From Sphagnum compactum (lineage: Eukaryota > Bryophyta > Sphagnopsida > Sphagnales): 64,000 nt of DNA. The number at the start of each line of letters is the position of its first letter. Within the stretch, counting starts at the first letter, position 1. Made by a program: the position numbers and the translations under genes. Of the stretch, positions 12,295 to 23,710 are shown one piece after another. Where the stretch lies: the NCBI GenBank assembly GCA_965153455.1, contig OZ234502.1, positions 11,935,495 through 11,999,494 on the forward strand. Direction: 5' to 3'. Under the pieces are notes generated by a model, which searched no databases, was not told the DNA's origin, and saw only the letters and a program-made list of their open reading frames with translations.

Positions 12295-14320
12295 ATGGAC
12301 AATTTTTCCCCACACCAATTTGGAGTTGCAACTAAGGGCAGTTGTGAAGTAGTTATCCATGGCATCAGGTGCACTTTATACCTTCACCCCGATTGGGTTA
12401 TTTTATCAATTGGACGTGGCAAAAGTTTCAATTCAATGTCAAAAGGGGTCATTTTTCAAGAAATTCGTGTAGTAGGTGGGGACATCATACAATTCATCCC
12501 TTTTGTTCATGCATTTTATGCATTTGAGTCTCTTCTATTTTATAGTCATTGTAGTTATGAAGGTGTTGTCATAATCATCCCATCTACCATGGGAACTCGT
12601 CAAGGTGATCCTGTGGGGGGGGGGCATTATTTGTTTTAGCCCATTTTAGGGTTTTACGTTCTACAATTAATCATTTCCCCTCTTGTCTATTTCCATCCAT
12701 TGTAGATGACACTCACATCATAGGTGTTCCTTCAATTGTATCACCTGCATATGAACATTTCCAAACCAAACTTTGTGTGATAGGTTTTTTTATCCAACCT
12801 TAGAAATGTGTAGCATGGTCACCTTTTGGCCTACCACTAGACTTCAACACCCCATCCAAATTTACCACCCCATCTAAAGGAATTAGAGTATTGGGGTTTC
12901 TGTTAGACATTTGAATTTTCACATCATCCTTCATTAAAGATGCCATGTAAAAGGATGTTCGACATGTGGACCTTCTTTTTAGAATGGGTGATGTTCAAGT
13001 AACCTTTGGAATTTTAATTCGTTGTTTCGTGCAACGCGCATTGTATTTTTTATGATGCACACCTCCATCTTCCATTTTCACAAAGTCCCTTATTTCATTT
13101 GACTTTTCCCTCCTTCAAATGTTTGGATGTTTTTTGGGTCCAGGATCCTTTGATGGTTTAGAAGGACTTCTAACTTATAAACAAACCTCCCTCCTAGTAA
13201 CTTTCAGTGGCGTCAGGCTCACATCGACATCCACCATCGTCCCAACAACCTATTCAAGGAGTTGGGCCCTTGTTGCTTCAGTCATAACTGTTAGGTTTCT
13301 GGTTGATCAACGTCCTTTCCTTTTTTAAGCCTTATCACGAATCGACAACAACACATTTCCTTTCTATTAACACTTCAAGGCAACATGTGATCTTCTACCA
13401 CCCCTAGCTCGTGTGTGTTTTCCTCCATTTGAATAACTCATCAGGCAACAAATGGTTCAATTTTAAGATTTCATCTCAAAGCGTTTGCACCATCATATCC
13501 TTTCCAACATGCTCTTCGATGGGATATCTAAGGCCCATCATGCCCAAATTTTATCATGTTTTGGCCTAGGGGCGAGCGTTTGGTTTATAATTCGACCAAT
13601 TTTCTTAGACTTTCGATTATCTTCCTCAAATTTTCCATAACATTTCGTATGCGATTCGGACTACCCCATCCCTCAATTGCACACATCCCATTGACATTAT
13701 GGGTATCCACCTTTTACATTGTGCTCATGGTAACGAATGATTTGAACCCATGATGTAATTCCTAACACCTTTGTTGCCATTGCGTGAAATGATGGCTTTC
13801 ACATGGGACAAAAACAATTACAGGCGTTTCCTTCAACCACATTCAACTCCTTTTGTCGACAACTCAACATTGTGCTTACTAAAGATGGCATTTGCACCCT
13901 AGCCAATGTTGTCATTGCTGACCCAACGCGAGTGGATTTACTTCTTCGATTTTGCACAACTTAAAAAGTTGTTACCTCTGATGTAGTTCAAGCCAAGGAA
14001 ATGAGCTATTGCAATCGACACCCCACTAATCAATTCCTCTCCTTAGTAATTGGGGTATTTGGTTGCTTACACAAACATGTCAATGTGTTTTTACACGATT
14101 GTGCCAATGCCATTTGGAGCTTGAAAAGGTCAAAGGGCCCTCATCTTTCTACCTTGGTCACTTTTCTTCATCAAAAAATTTCAATCACATTACAAAAGAT
14201 GCAAGCGTCCTCCATTTTAAGTCGAGTGGTAAGCATAAAAGCTTAATTACTTCCTGACTTCCACCCCTTCAAGACACACCTCCCATCACCACGGCCGATC
14301 TATTGTAAGCTGTTGGTTTT
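12295..14320 (+). pseudogene. Non-LTR-type reverse transcriptase relic with C-terminal extension
   Basis: The first frame (12,295-12,639) includes HQFGVATKGSCEVVIHGIRC and the RT palm motif MGTRQGDP at 12,589-12,612. The catalytic Asp-Asp motif follows as SIVDDTH near 12,695-12,716 in another frame. Later fragments are FLGPGSFDGLEGLLTYKQTS (13,127 on), SWALVASVITVRFLVDQRPF (13,263 on) and VFGCLHKHVNVFLHDCANAI (14,058 on). Stops and frameshifts separate them, including a nine-G run at 12,615-12,623. The order matches a single long ORF2-like protein that is now dead. The start is not seen and no poly(A) tail or target-site duplication was identified. It does not look like the LINE at the right end of the window. 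Confidence 0.7.
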
Positions 14321-14329
14321 TGACATATA

Positions 14330-15095
14330 AATATGACCAACCTACCATAGGTAGTAGGTTATGGACATGGAAAGATTTTGACACCTACTATGAGCCAACT
14401 TGACATCTTGTCACTTCTCCTTTTTCCTTAATTTTATTCTTTTGTACATTTTCCTAATCTACGATGTGTTTTTTAATAAAGCTTTGTAGGAGTGTAATAA
14501 TAATTTTAAAAACTACCTTATTTCATAGATAGATCACAAAAACTTAGAGAACATGGAACATGTTCTACAACTTTTTCATCAAAAAAGAATCCACATGAGA
14601 CCAACCTTAAAGACCTGAAAAATTGACATTGTAACTTAAACTTATTCACACCTACTTAAATGGAAAAAAAAGAAGCAGTCTCACATTTGAATTAACATTT
14701 CAATAATGCACTAATGAAATCCATCAACAGTGGTGCTGTACTGTGATGTCCTTTGTCGATGAACACCACCTCCCATCTACAAAAGCCACCCTCATGGGAT
14801 CATAATCTGACGTCCACCTTCTCCTAACTAAAACTATCCAGGGATGAAACTCATATAAATATGATTCCATGATTCCAGCAAGGATTTTGGGGATATTTCT
14901 ATTTATTTATTTATTTATAATCGAATATTTGGCAAAAATTTCCCCAAAAAAAGAAAAATTAGTCAAATTTACACTAATTTTGTTCCTTAAAATTTTTGTC
15001 CAAAAATAATAATTCTGGGTCGCTCCAACCTTTCTTAATTCATTTTGTGGAAGTTTGAGATTGGGTGGGTAGGTGGGTGGTGAGTAGATAAGTAG
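14330..15095. other. Intergenic DNA upstream of SMO2
   Basis: No gene seen. It contains an ATTT microsatellite near 14,902-14,920 and a G-rich GGGTAGGTGGGTGG stretch near 15,065-15,080. Confidence 0.55.
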
Positions 15096-15661
15096 GTGAC
15101 TGGGTTGAGGAGAGAGGGAGAGAGGCAATACCCCAAACGAAGGCGCCCTCAAACCCTAAAATTACTGCTTCGACAGTTGAAGCCGACCCCGATTAGAATC
15201 AGTCCAAAGATACTCACTCGTTGGACCTCGGATTTAGCCTCCGGTACTACAATTAAAACCCTCGGTCACCCATTTGATTCCGTGGTTGGTACTACCATCT
15301 GGCGGTCTGGTAGTTGTTACACACAGGTTCTTAATTGTATCTGTCGGTCCTACAAAGGGGCATGTGGCGTTCTGCTGGAAACCAACCCAACACACACGAG
15401 TGAAGTTGAAGCTGAAGAGAGCTCAAGTAAAGACAAGAGAGAGAAGAAGAAGAAGTAGTAGTAGTAGTGTTGGTGCCGAGGTTCGATCGCGCGACGCGAC
15501 GCGACGTGCACCCTTCTTTGTCTTTCTGAGCTGCTGCTCCAAGCGTGAGTGCGGGTCCTCCCTGTCCGTCTCTCTGGTGCAAGGCTTGGGGTTGATCGGC
15601 GGCCGCGAAGTAGGAATTGGCGCAACAGCAGTGTGTGACGAGAGCAGGAAAAGGGAAGAAA
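15096..15661 (+). promoter_or_regulatory. Promoter and 5' leader region of SMO2
   Basis: Composition shifts from AT-rich to mixed and locally GC-rich towards the SMO2 start. The stretch holds a GAA/GTA microsatellite at about 15,443-15,469 and a GCGAC repeat at about 15,489-15,506. The leader just before the ATG is purine-rich. No convincing TATA box was found. Long frames on both strands here are composition artefacts: none continues into a recognisable domain. Confidence 0.45.
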
Positions 15662-18600
15662 ATGGCGTCTTTATTGGAGTCGCAATGGCTGGTAAGTAAG
15701 TAAGTAAGTAAGTAAGCAAATGGTTTTTTTTTTGTTTTCCGGGTTCTTCTTTTATTGCTCCTTTTTCTTCCTGTATGTACATTGTCGTCTTCCAAGAGTT
15801 GGGTTGGGTCCTCTCTGATGCATTGTTTCTTGGAAGTGTGTATTTTTTCTTTTTTTGGGGTGGGTTTTTTTTTGGACGACTCTAGTGTTTTCTTTTTTGT
15901 AGATGGCGATTTGTTGCGCTCCTTTGCAGTGTCGTGTGATCGGTGATTATAACTCCTATGGTTGGCAGCAACCGTGATGTGTCGGTGGTTGTTTTGGCCG
16001 TCATTGTGAGTCTGGTAGGGTGCAGCCAATTTGGACATCCCTCCTATCGTCGTCCTTGACGAATCTGAGGTTTTGCCGCATCGTCGTCTCACTCACTTCC
16101 TGACTGCTGTGACCCGATGCTTTTTCTGGGGTCTTGACTGGTCTCTTATTAGGTTTTGGTTTTTTTTTAACAGCACTTGCTTAGGATTGGAAAAATGTCT
16201 CTGCAGAGGTGTGGATCTGCGTACCAACCCTAATGTGAAATTAAAACAATGGCATGACATGGCAGAAGAAGGTTATAGTTCATTAAGGGGAGTATTGAAA
16301 CTGATTTTGTGATACAATTTCCTGATAGTTGTAGCAGGAGGATAAGCTAGTCTTCCAGAGAAGAGGGATCCATCTAGCTAGCCAATGGATAAGGTTTAGG
16401 GCACGTTGTGGCAGGTGCCTTATAGCTATATTTGAATCTTTCTATCTAACAACATTGTAGTATGAGAGAGGATATTCCTATGTGGATGCATCTCCTCACG
16501 TCAGTGCTCTTGAGTCCCAGATAATAATCACCTGAATATTGATCTGGAATGGGTGTATGAGGATATTACCTAGAAGGCTCCAATCTCTAGGATGATGGGA
16601 GCACAATCATGAACATTACATCTAGCTTGCGCTGCTTGCCGCTTTGTGAACCAAGAGGTTTCAGCTAATAAATGTGGGTCTTTGTTCAATGTTGATTTGT
16701 GATTACCAATAGCTTTTCATTAAGAGAAAGGCTGTGTTTGATTCCAAGACTTGGAAATAGGGTTACTAGTTATTAGAGCTTGTGTTGACTCATTTTACTT
16801 GTAGGATTTGACAGAGATTTGAACCCGCTTTTTTGCCCTTGCAAATGGGGCTGTCAAATCAGTATTAGGTTATTTTGTTCAGTAGTTGGTTTGAGGTGTA
16901 ATGACATTGGGTGCTTGGCTGGTGGTGGTGGTGCAGTATTTGACAAGTAACTTCAGTGATTTTCAGTTGGCATCACTGGGTAGCTTCGTCATTCATGAGA
17001 GTGTATTCTTCCTGGCAGGCCTTCCCTACCTCATGATGGAGTGCTGGGGCCTTCAAAAGTACAAGATCCAGGTAAAAGCATTGCTTCCTGATTCAGTTTT
17101 TGACAAATGAGATATTCAAACCGAAAATAAATTGGACAGTGATTGACCCTTAATGGAAATTGAAGTTTCAGAATGGGGGCAACTGAATCGAACCGATTGC
17201 AATCAATGAACTGAGAACAGTGCTATAATGAAGAACTGGGGCAAAGTGGGCTACTCAAAATGTAACATGAGACCCTCCCTTCACTTAACTCTGAAGATCC
17301 AGAAGTTTGCAATGAACACAGAAGAAAAGCCTGAGAATATAGAGCCTCTCTTTTCAAGAAGCCTTCAATCAAGACAGCCTGTGTAATCTTTCTTGGTTCA
17401 ATTTGAGACTGTACCTTTTGACAAGGCCGAATGTTCTGCTTTTGAACTCAACATCTGAAATCAGTCTCTGATGTTCTTTACCTTCTGATGGCAAAGGAGC
17501 TCTTTTTGCTAGATAGCACTGAACTTTTCCTTCTATTCTCTTTGTTAAAATTGGCCTTGTATGCGGGATGTGTAGAGGAAGGTGAATACACCAGCTGCAC
17601 AGGAAAAATGCATATTACGGCTTCTTCTCTATCACACCTGTGTGAATCTGCCCCTCATGATTTGTTCCTACCCTGTGTTCAAGTACATGGGATTCACCAG
17701 TCAACTGCCCTTACCATCCTGGTAAGTTTTGTCATGGTGGTACATGCTATGCACTTTGATGTGAAGGGTTGGCATCAAAGGGAAAGCATGACATGTCATA
17801 CTTTTGAGGTAATCAAAATTGTTACAATGTTTGCAAAAACTGAAGGGTGGGGGTCAAAGGACATGCAGGAAGGTGATGTCCTTTCAGATCCTATCATATT
17901 TTATCTTGGAGGATTTCATATTTTATTGGGGCCACCGCTTCCTGCACACTAAGTGGCTCTACAAGCATGTTCACAGTGTTCATCATGAGTATGTACTATG
18001 TACCTCTCTTTTCTCTTCTATGCGGACACACATTTCTTAACATTGCTGTAGTGTTCTTGTGAATTGTAGTTTCTTAGTGGACGGTACAAAGTACAAAGAA
18101 CTTGAAGACAAATTTTCTTTCTAGTATGTACTCTTAGTTGGCATTCAGTATATTTGAATTGTTCCAATGATATGTTTAGCTTGTGTATGGGGATGCTTAC
18201 GGATGGGTGCAGTTGATCAGTAATAAACACAAAATGAGGAGCACCCGTGCAGCTTATGTGACTATACTGTGAGTGATTTATGGTGTGGTGGGATGCATGT
18301 TAGGTATGCGACACCATTTGGCTTGACCTCAGAGTATGCTCATCCCCTTGAGATTCTATTTCTTGGATTTGCCACCATCTTTGGACCTGCCATAACTGGC
18401 CCACACTTGCTCACTCTTTGGGTTTGGATGACCGTTCGGGTGCTGGAGACTGTTGAGGCTCACTGTGGTTATGACTTCCCATGGAGCCTTTCCAGATTCC
18501 TTCCCATCTATGGAGGGTACAAAGCTTACTTCTTACTGGTGCCTGCTTCGAAGAAACTCATCATTGTTGGGGGTACTTAGTGTTGACATGCACAGTTCTA

Positions 18601-19200
18601 ATTACATTGGTGTTACAGTTTGACTTCTGTGAACTCAGCAATAGAGTCTTTTCTCTTAGTGCAATTCAAGGATATGGAATCAAATGCTGGGGTTATTATG
18701 TCTTAGCTTATGTTCTGTGCAACTTTGCTTTGTGACAGTGCTGATTTTCATGACTATCATCATCGGCTGCTTTACACAAAGTCAGGGAACTACTCATCAA
18801 CTTTCACTTACATGGACTGGTGAGAATTATCTCCCTTCTTGCAGTTCTTTGCTGATTGTCGTAATCAACCAAATTTCTTCTCATACTACTGTCTTTCACA
18901 CATCTTCGTTTCAGACCATGATCTTGTTCATGATGACTTACCTGCACACCTTTCTCTGGAGTAAGTTACTTGTGAGGAAATTCATTTGTCCTTTGCCTGG
19001 TTATGCTTCTAAGATTCAGTGTAAGCCCTGTAGGTTCTTGCAGATTTTGTATCAAAGATGCTGACTTTGCTGTTGTGATGGTAATGCATAGGATATTTGG
19101 TACAGACAAGGGCTACAGAAAACTCAAGGCCTTGAAGAGAAATGAGGATCACAGTGAGAATATTGTGCGAGAGGTGGATAATCTGGTCAAGGCAGAGTGA
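15662..19200 (+). CDS. SMO2: Sterol C4-methyl oxidase 2 (4-alpha-methylsterol monooxygenase), seven exons
   Basis: SMO2 is an ER-membrane non-haem di-iron enzyme that oxidises the second C4 methyl group in plant sterol synthesis. Coding exons are 15662-15691, 16937-17071, 17576-17721, 17869-17988, 18304-18516, 18739-18819 and 19092-19200. All six introns are GT-AG, phases are consistent, and the product is 277 residues, close to the roughly 266 of Arabidopsis SMO2. The start MASLLESQW and block YLTSNFSDFQLASLGSFVIH identify SMO2 rather than SMO1. The iron-binding histidine boxes of the fatty-acid-hydroxylase family are intact: H126-x3-H130 (HRFLH), H139-x2-H142-H143 (HSVHH) and H219-x2-H222-H223 (HDYHH). 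Conserved blocks FGLTSEYAHP and FGTDKGYRKLK are also present. The first donor lies inside a (GTAA)6 repeat. The gene looks intact and functional. Confidence 0.96.
15692..15715 (+). repeat. (GTAA)6 microsatellite forming the SMO2 exon 1 splice donor
   Basis: Directly after the last base of exon 1 the sequence GTAA is repeated six times, giving five consecutive perfect GTAAGT donors and a sixth GTAAGC. Use of any downstream donor would add multiples of four bases, and the intron sequence reads a TAA stop after a few codons. Confidence 0.97.
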
Positions 19201-19514
19201 AACAAAGACTTCTAAGAGAGTAATTGATTGAGCATCTCTTTCAATCAGCAGCAGAAAAGTGATGGCAGTTTGGACAACAATGGAGGACCCTTGTCCTCTG
19301 CTATGTTTCAGGCAGTCAGTTGTGCTTGTGTTGTTTGTATATCATACGGTAGAAAGGCTCTTTGGAATGTTTAATTCCATGATTTTTATAGCAATGCATT
19401 TGAAGTTCTAGAGGGAGCTAGGGGACCTACTATTGAGAATGATTTTGGAGAATTGAATTTGTGGATCTGTGTACTTTTAGCTGAGACTTTCTCAGGTGAA
19501 CCAGTTTGCACACC

Positions 19515-19520
19515 AATAAA
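19515..19520 (+). terminator. Candidate polyadenylation signal of SMO2
   Basis: AATAAA occurs 315 bases after the SMO2 stop codon and is followed by a T-rich stretch (TGTTTTGTTCAAC and TTTTGTTTTGGG). This is a plausible end for the transcript. Confidence 0.5.
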
Positions 19521-21890
19521 AAGTCAATGTTTTGTTCAACTTGTCAGATTTTGTTTTGGGTTCCTCATGCATTGGGGTATCCTTCCTTGCACATGGGTTC
19601 TATTTCTTGGTGGGTTCTTTGTCAGATAGTTGATTGAAAAAACCAAACTGGAAAAATTCAAACAGCCTAAACCCTAATTAGAGGCGCATAGCCCTGAGGA
19701 GGGTATAGCCTGATGTGGAGATCTAAAAGTTAGGGGAGGTCGTTGATAGTTGCCCTTGAGCTTTACCAGATAAGGGCTTGTGTGAGGTGGAGCCAGGCAC
19801 AGGTCTGATTCTTGGACTACTCAGGGTCAAAGGGATTTACAGAGGAATTTTTTCTCATTATAAAATAGTTTTCCATATACCTGTGCTGATTTCTTCTTTT
19901 GTTTGAGTGATCACAGAAACAAAACAAAAGGAAAATTGTGAGGTCTTTTCAATATAGGTGGAGTTCCATTTTGCGAACGCCTTACAAACACAGAAAGAAA
20001 AAATATGTTCTGTAAGGTGCTCTTTGATTACAAAAGAAAAATTGGTGCAAGTCTTCAAGTAGTGTGCAATTCATTAGGTCTCATCTGAAGTTAGCACCCT
20101 AGGCCAAATATTAAACTTGTCACATTATTAATGTATAAAACAGTTATCAACCGGGGGTACAAATCTTGCTTGCTCTTTGCAAAGTGCAAGCCCAATAAAT
20201 GATTTTTTTTTGCAAAGATCCACAGAAATTCAGAAAAAAAAATCCTGTAAAAAATACATCACCAAAAAGATATAATACAAAGAGTAACAAGCATTTCAAA
20301 AAACATCCCAAAGATATCACAAGGTCCAATTTCAACCATGGTTAGTAGTGTTGGGTGATTTTTTAGTTTTACAAAGACTAAATAGAGGTCTCACAGGCAA
20401 ATAGAGGTGGAGTCTTTAGAGTTATATAAACTAGTACATACAGTTATATAAAAGATATGAATTTAAACAGAATCTCAACAACTGCCTCCAAAAAAAACAG
20501 AAAAAATTAAACAATGGAATTTAAGATATCACAAAATTTCTTGAAGCTCAACAAATAAAGTCGAAAAAGCTTCTGTGCGGATACCAGGCCTTAAACAGTT
20601 ACATTCTGTTCAGAATTTGTCTTGCTCTCAAACTTGGTTCTTGCTGCATTTTGCAGACGGACAAGGGGACGGTGTTTTGGTTTGGAAGCAGCCACTGTGC
20701 TGAGTACATGCAAGGAACGTCTCTTTTGATTGGCAGTTGGAACATGACCTGATCTATTTTGCGTTTTCATCCTTGTGTGATTATTTAAAAAAGCTATAAA
20801 TTCTGCCATTTAGACAAGCTACTTGAAATACATGCTTGGGAATTAGGAGGTGCTAGCATATTTGTGGGAACATCATACTTGAATCACTGGAGTGAAAAGG
20901 ATTTAAAACCTCACGCTCTGGGTTTGTCTGCAAGCGAGATTAGAAGCACGTATTTTTCTTCACGTTATAAGAACAGCTTTCATGTGGTATCGAGCATCAA
21001 AACAATAAATCCTCTTTTCAAAGCTGAAAATTGACTGGTAATTTATCAGCACTTATAGTCTCAAATGTGTTTGGACCATAGAAGTAGTTACAGCTTGCTT
21101 CTGCCCAAACGGCATCTGTTGAACTGACCTATCAACTATTAGACTGCTTGTAACATTCCAAATGACTTATAGAGCACAAGTTCTGTGAAACACCCGAGTC
21201 TGTCCAAGGACATGGGTTTTCTGACTTGTCATTGTTTGACCTTCTGATTCTAATTATGTTGAGTCGAGGGCAAAAACAGAAGTGCAGCATCACACTTTCA
21301 GTTGTCACAACATATGCACCGCAAAATTATATTAAGCATACATAATTTCACAAATCTCTCATGCAATGCAAGCTCCAGCACTAAAGGAAAACTTTGACAC
21401 TGCAGCACAAAAGGAAAACTTTGACATCCATATTAGATATTGAGCTTGTGAGAAGAGAGCAATTCCAAGTGGGGTTTTCTGCAAAACAGTTTGGTAAACA
21501 GGTCAGTCATGTCCATAGCTTCGAATCAGCTGCAGGTGAAGGGAAGAGATATGTACTAAAGAGAAGTACTGCCGGTCAGCTACTATGGCTAAATGAGATG
21601 CCATTTTTTTTTTCAGGGAAGTATGCATAGTACATGATTGTTGGGTTTACGAGCTATTAAGTTTTGATCTGATCTCGTGTAAAAATCAGTTGATCAGAGC
21701 AAAAATCAGTTTCCAATGTTTACAGATGATCGGTGAACAGTATCATATGTAAAAATTGGAAAAATACATATGTATCTGCATGAACATCTTGCTTTGTTGA
21801 GCTATGTAAATCATGTATGAATTTGAGAAAACGTGCCAGCTCAGAAGAAATTACCCATCTGGTGAAAATTTCAGATATGTGCGCTTTTTC
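19521..21890. other. Intergenic DNA, no supported gene
   Basis: Moderately AT-rich. The longest open frame on the minus strand (20,591-20,809, ATG start) encodes 72 basic residues with no known domain and no visible splice partners, so it is not called. No tandem array or transposon end was recognised. Confidence 0.5.
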
Positions 21891-21901
21891 AACTTTGATT
21901 A

Positions 21902-22028
21902 GATGGAACTTGTCGCTGAGGTTTGCTGCAGTTAAGGCCGCCCAGGTCAGGGAAATGCTTGGATTAAGCTGCGCATGAATGTTTTCTGCAACTGGATGGA
22001 ACTTGTCTCCGAGGTCCGCTGCAGTTAG
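21902..22028. repeat. Direct repeat, two copies 93 bp apart
   Basis: A block of about 33 bases beginning GATGGAACTTGTC and ending GCTGCAGTTA starts at 21,902 and again at 21,995. The 93-bp spacing keeps frame, so the minus strand shows a repeated LTAA[DN]L[GS]DKFH phrase. The second copy overlaps the outer left arm of the foldback that follows. Confidence 0.85.
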
Positions 22029-22382
22029 CAGGGTACCCACGTTAAGACCCAGGACCACGTTAAGACAGGGGATGAGATTAAGTGGTACGTGAGTGTTTTT
22101 CCCGGGGCTAGAGCCACATGTTATATGCGAAGCCTATGCAGTTGCAGCACATAACCATGCAACGTACTCTATGACCAGCACATTGGGATGCATATGCACA
22201 TGTAACAACTTTTAATATGCATGCCAACGTGCTCTTCATAGAGTACGTTAAATGCTCATGTGCTACCGGCATTAGCTTCGCCCTATAGCATGTGATTAGA
22301 ACCGCCTAAAACTCTCACGAGCCGCTTAATCCCATCCTCTGCCCTCGACAAGGTCCTTGGCGCCCTCTTAACTCCCGCAGAC
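22014..22382. repeat. Long imperfect foldback, ~370 bp
   Basis: The left arm (about 22,014-22,195) and right arm (about 22,215-22,382) are reverse complements around a 19-base loop centred on 22,205. The best part is 14 of 14 at 22,161-22,174 against 22,236-22,249. Other matching blocks are GATGAGATTAAG (22,071) with CTTAATCCCATC (22,325), ATGCGAAGCC with GGCATTAGCTTCGC-type sequence, and GGGATGCATAT (22,185) with ATATGCATGCC (22,215). Arms differ by scattered mismatches and small indels. It could be a MITE or an inverted duplication giving a long RNA hairpin. Confidence 0.85.
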
Positions 22383-22384
22383 CG

Positions 22385-22475
22385 TGATACCTGCCGGAAA
22401 TTCCAAACTTGCTTGCTTGGACCTAGACCTTGATACCTACCAGAAATTCCAAAGCTCGCTTGCTTGGACCTAGAC
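22385..22475. repeat. 46-bp direct repeat, two copies
   Basis: The block starting TGATACCTGCCGGAAATTCC at 22,385 recurs at 22,431 as TGATACCTACCAGAAATTCC. Each is followed by a variant of GCTTGCTTGGACCTAGAC. It directly adjoins the outer right arm of the foldback. Confidence 0.9.
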
Positions 22476-22885
22476 AGGGCAGCGATCATGTATGATCAAC
22501 ACACTAACCCCAAACAACAAAAATTACTGCTCAAGAAAGCAATATGATAATGTACATATGTAAATTACAAAGTGAAAACTGCAAGCAACAGGGTTGAAAA
22601 AAATTACCAAGTCACAGAATGTGAAGACATCCAAGTAAAATCTGAAGATCATGGAATTAACCTTGTCATTGTTCATGACTCACCATGCACTTTTAAAGTC
22701 CCGACGAGATACATGAAGCTGATCCAGGAGATTTCTGTTATCTTCATGAGTTTACAACAAACTGCCTTTGATGTATCAGATATCGATCTTGAGACTACTG
22801 CTGGTTTCCATTTGCTGAAGGAAGTCAAGATTTGGAAGGGCATTCCAACCGCCAGCACCTATCTGAATTCAGCACCCTGGCATCC

Positions 22886-23080
22886 AAACCAAAAACCCCC
22901 TCTCCGAAATTACTTACAAAGATCAGAACAACACAGCGCACACATCAGGTGCAAACCACAACCCCTCTTCGAAGTTACTTACAAAGATCAGAACAACACA
23001 GTGCACACATCTGGTGCAAACCAAAACCCCCTTCGAAATTACTTACAAAGATCAGAAGAACGTAGTGAACACATCGATAT
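22886..23080 (+). repeat. 65-bp tandem repeat, three copies
   Basis: GAAATTACTTACAAAGATCA starts at 22,906, 22,971 (one change) and 23,035, giving steps of 65 and 64 bases. A frame stays open through the array, but the repeat unit is read in a different frame in the middle copy, so the array is not behaving as protein-coding. A TAC microsatellite follows at 23,110-23,130. Confidence 0.92.
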
Positions 23081-23295
23081 CTCGCTTGTAGAATCACCTA
23101 CCATTGAATACTACTACTACTACTACTACTCCATACTTGAAGACGCAAGCATGCACGATGTAACCATGCGTATTGTTGCAAATGGGTTCGACGATGCTCT
23201 TCATATAGCTTTTGGTGAAACACTTCCAGCTGCTCACGAGAGATGAATGGGTTCTAGCCTCACGATGCCAAGAGAGGATGAATGCATCATGAATA

Positions 23296-23710
23296 GGGCC
23301 GTTGAAGGAGTACTTGGTTGATGGCCGGTGGAGCGCGCCGGCGACCTGAGCTGCTTGTCATATGCCTGTGAATGAATGAATGAATGAATGAATGAAGGAA
23401 GGAAGGAAGGAAGGAAGGACGGACGGACGGACGGATGGACGGACAACGAATTGGTAATTTATAGGTGGAGCGCGGCGACAGCGCCTGCTCGTTTGCCTTG
23501 TCATATGCATGCGAAGAAAGAAAGGACAGACATAGACGCCCAGAATGTGAAGAGCGAATGCAACATGCCGTTTAAGGGAGTACTTTGGTTGCTGGGTCGA
23601 GCGCGGCGCCAGCTACATGGAAAGCGCCGTTTGAGGGTACTGTGGTTTGCTGGTTGGAGCGCGGCGCCAGGTGCGCTTGTCATGCACGCCAAGAAAGGAC
23701 GGACATGGAC
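23296..23710. repeat. GC-rich degenerate repeats around a compound microsatellite
   Basis: Between about 23,367 and 23,443 runs (GAAT)n, then (GAAG)n, then (GACG)n. On both sides there are diverged copies of a block of the form GGAGTACTTTGGTTG, GGTGGAGCGCGGCG and CTTGTCATATGC, seen near 23,305, 23,465, 23,575 and 23,635. The stretch is much more GC-rich than its surroundings. No coding potential is supported. Confidence 0.75.

Noticed and set aside
15331-16092. Long minus-strand frames opposite the SMO2 5' region
   Set aside because: They lie antisense to the leader, exon 1 and intron 1 of SMO2, consist of microsatellite-derived residues, and show no conserved block.
17488-17952. 154-codon plus-strand frame
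   Set aside because: It reads SMO2 exon 3 and the adjacent introns in the wrong frame. The correct frame with GT-AG junctions explains this sequence.
20591-20809. 72-residue basic minus-strand frame with an ATG start
   Set aside because: No recognisable domain, no partner exons and ordinary intergenic composition. It could be a small protein, but nothing supports that.
22572-23246. 224-codon plus-strand frame that might be a gene
   Set aside because: It opens at GTG, runs through a 65/64-bp tandem repeat read in different frames and a TAC run giving poly-Tyr, and has no domain.
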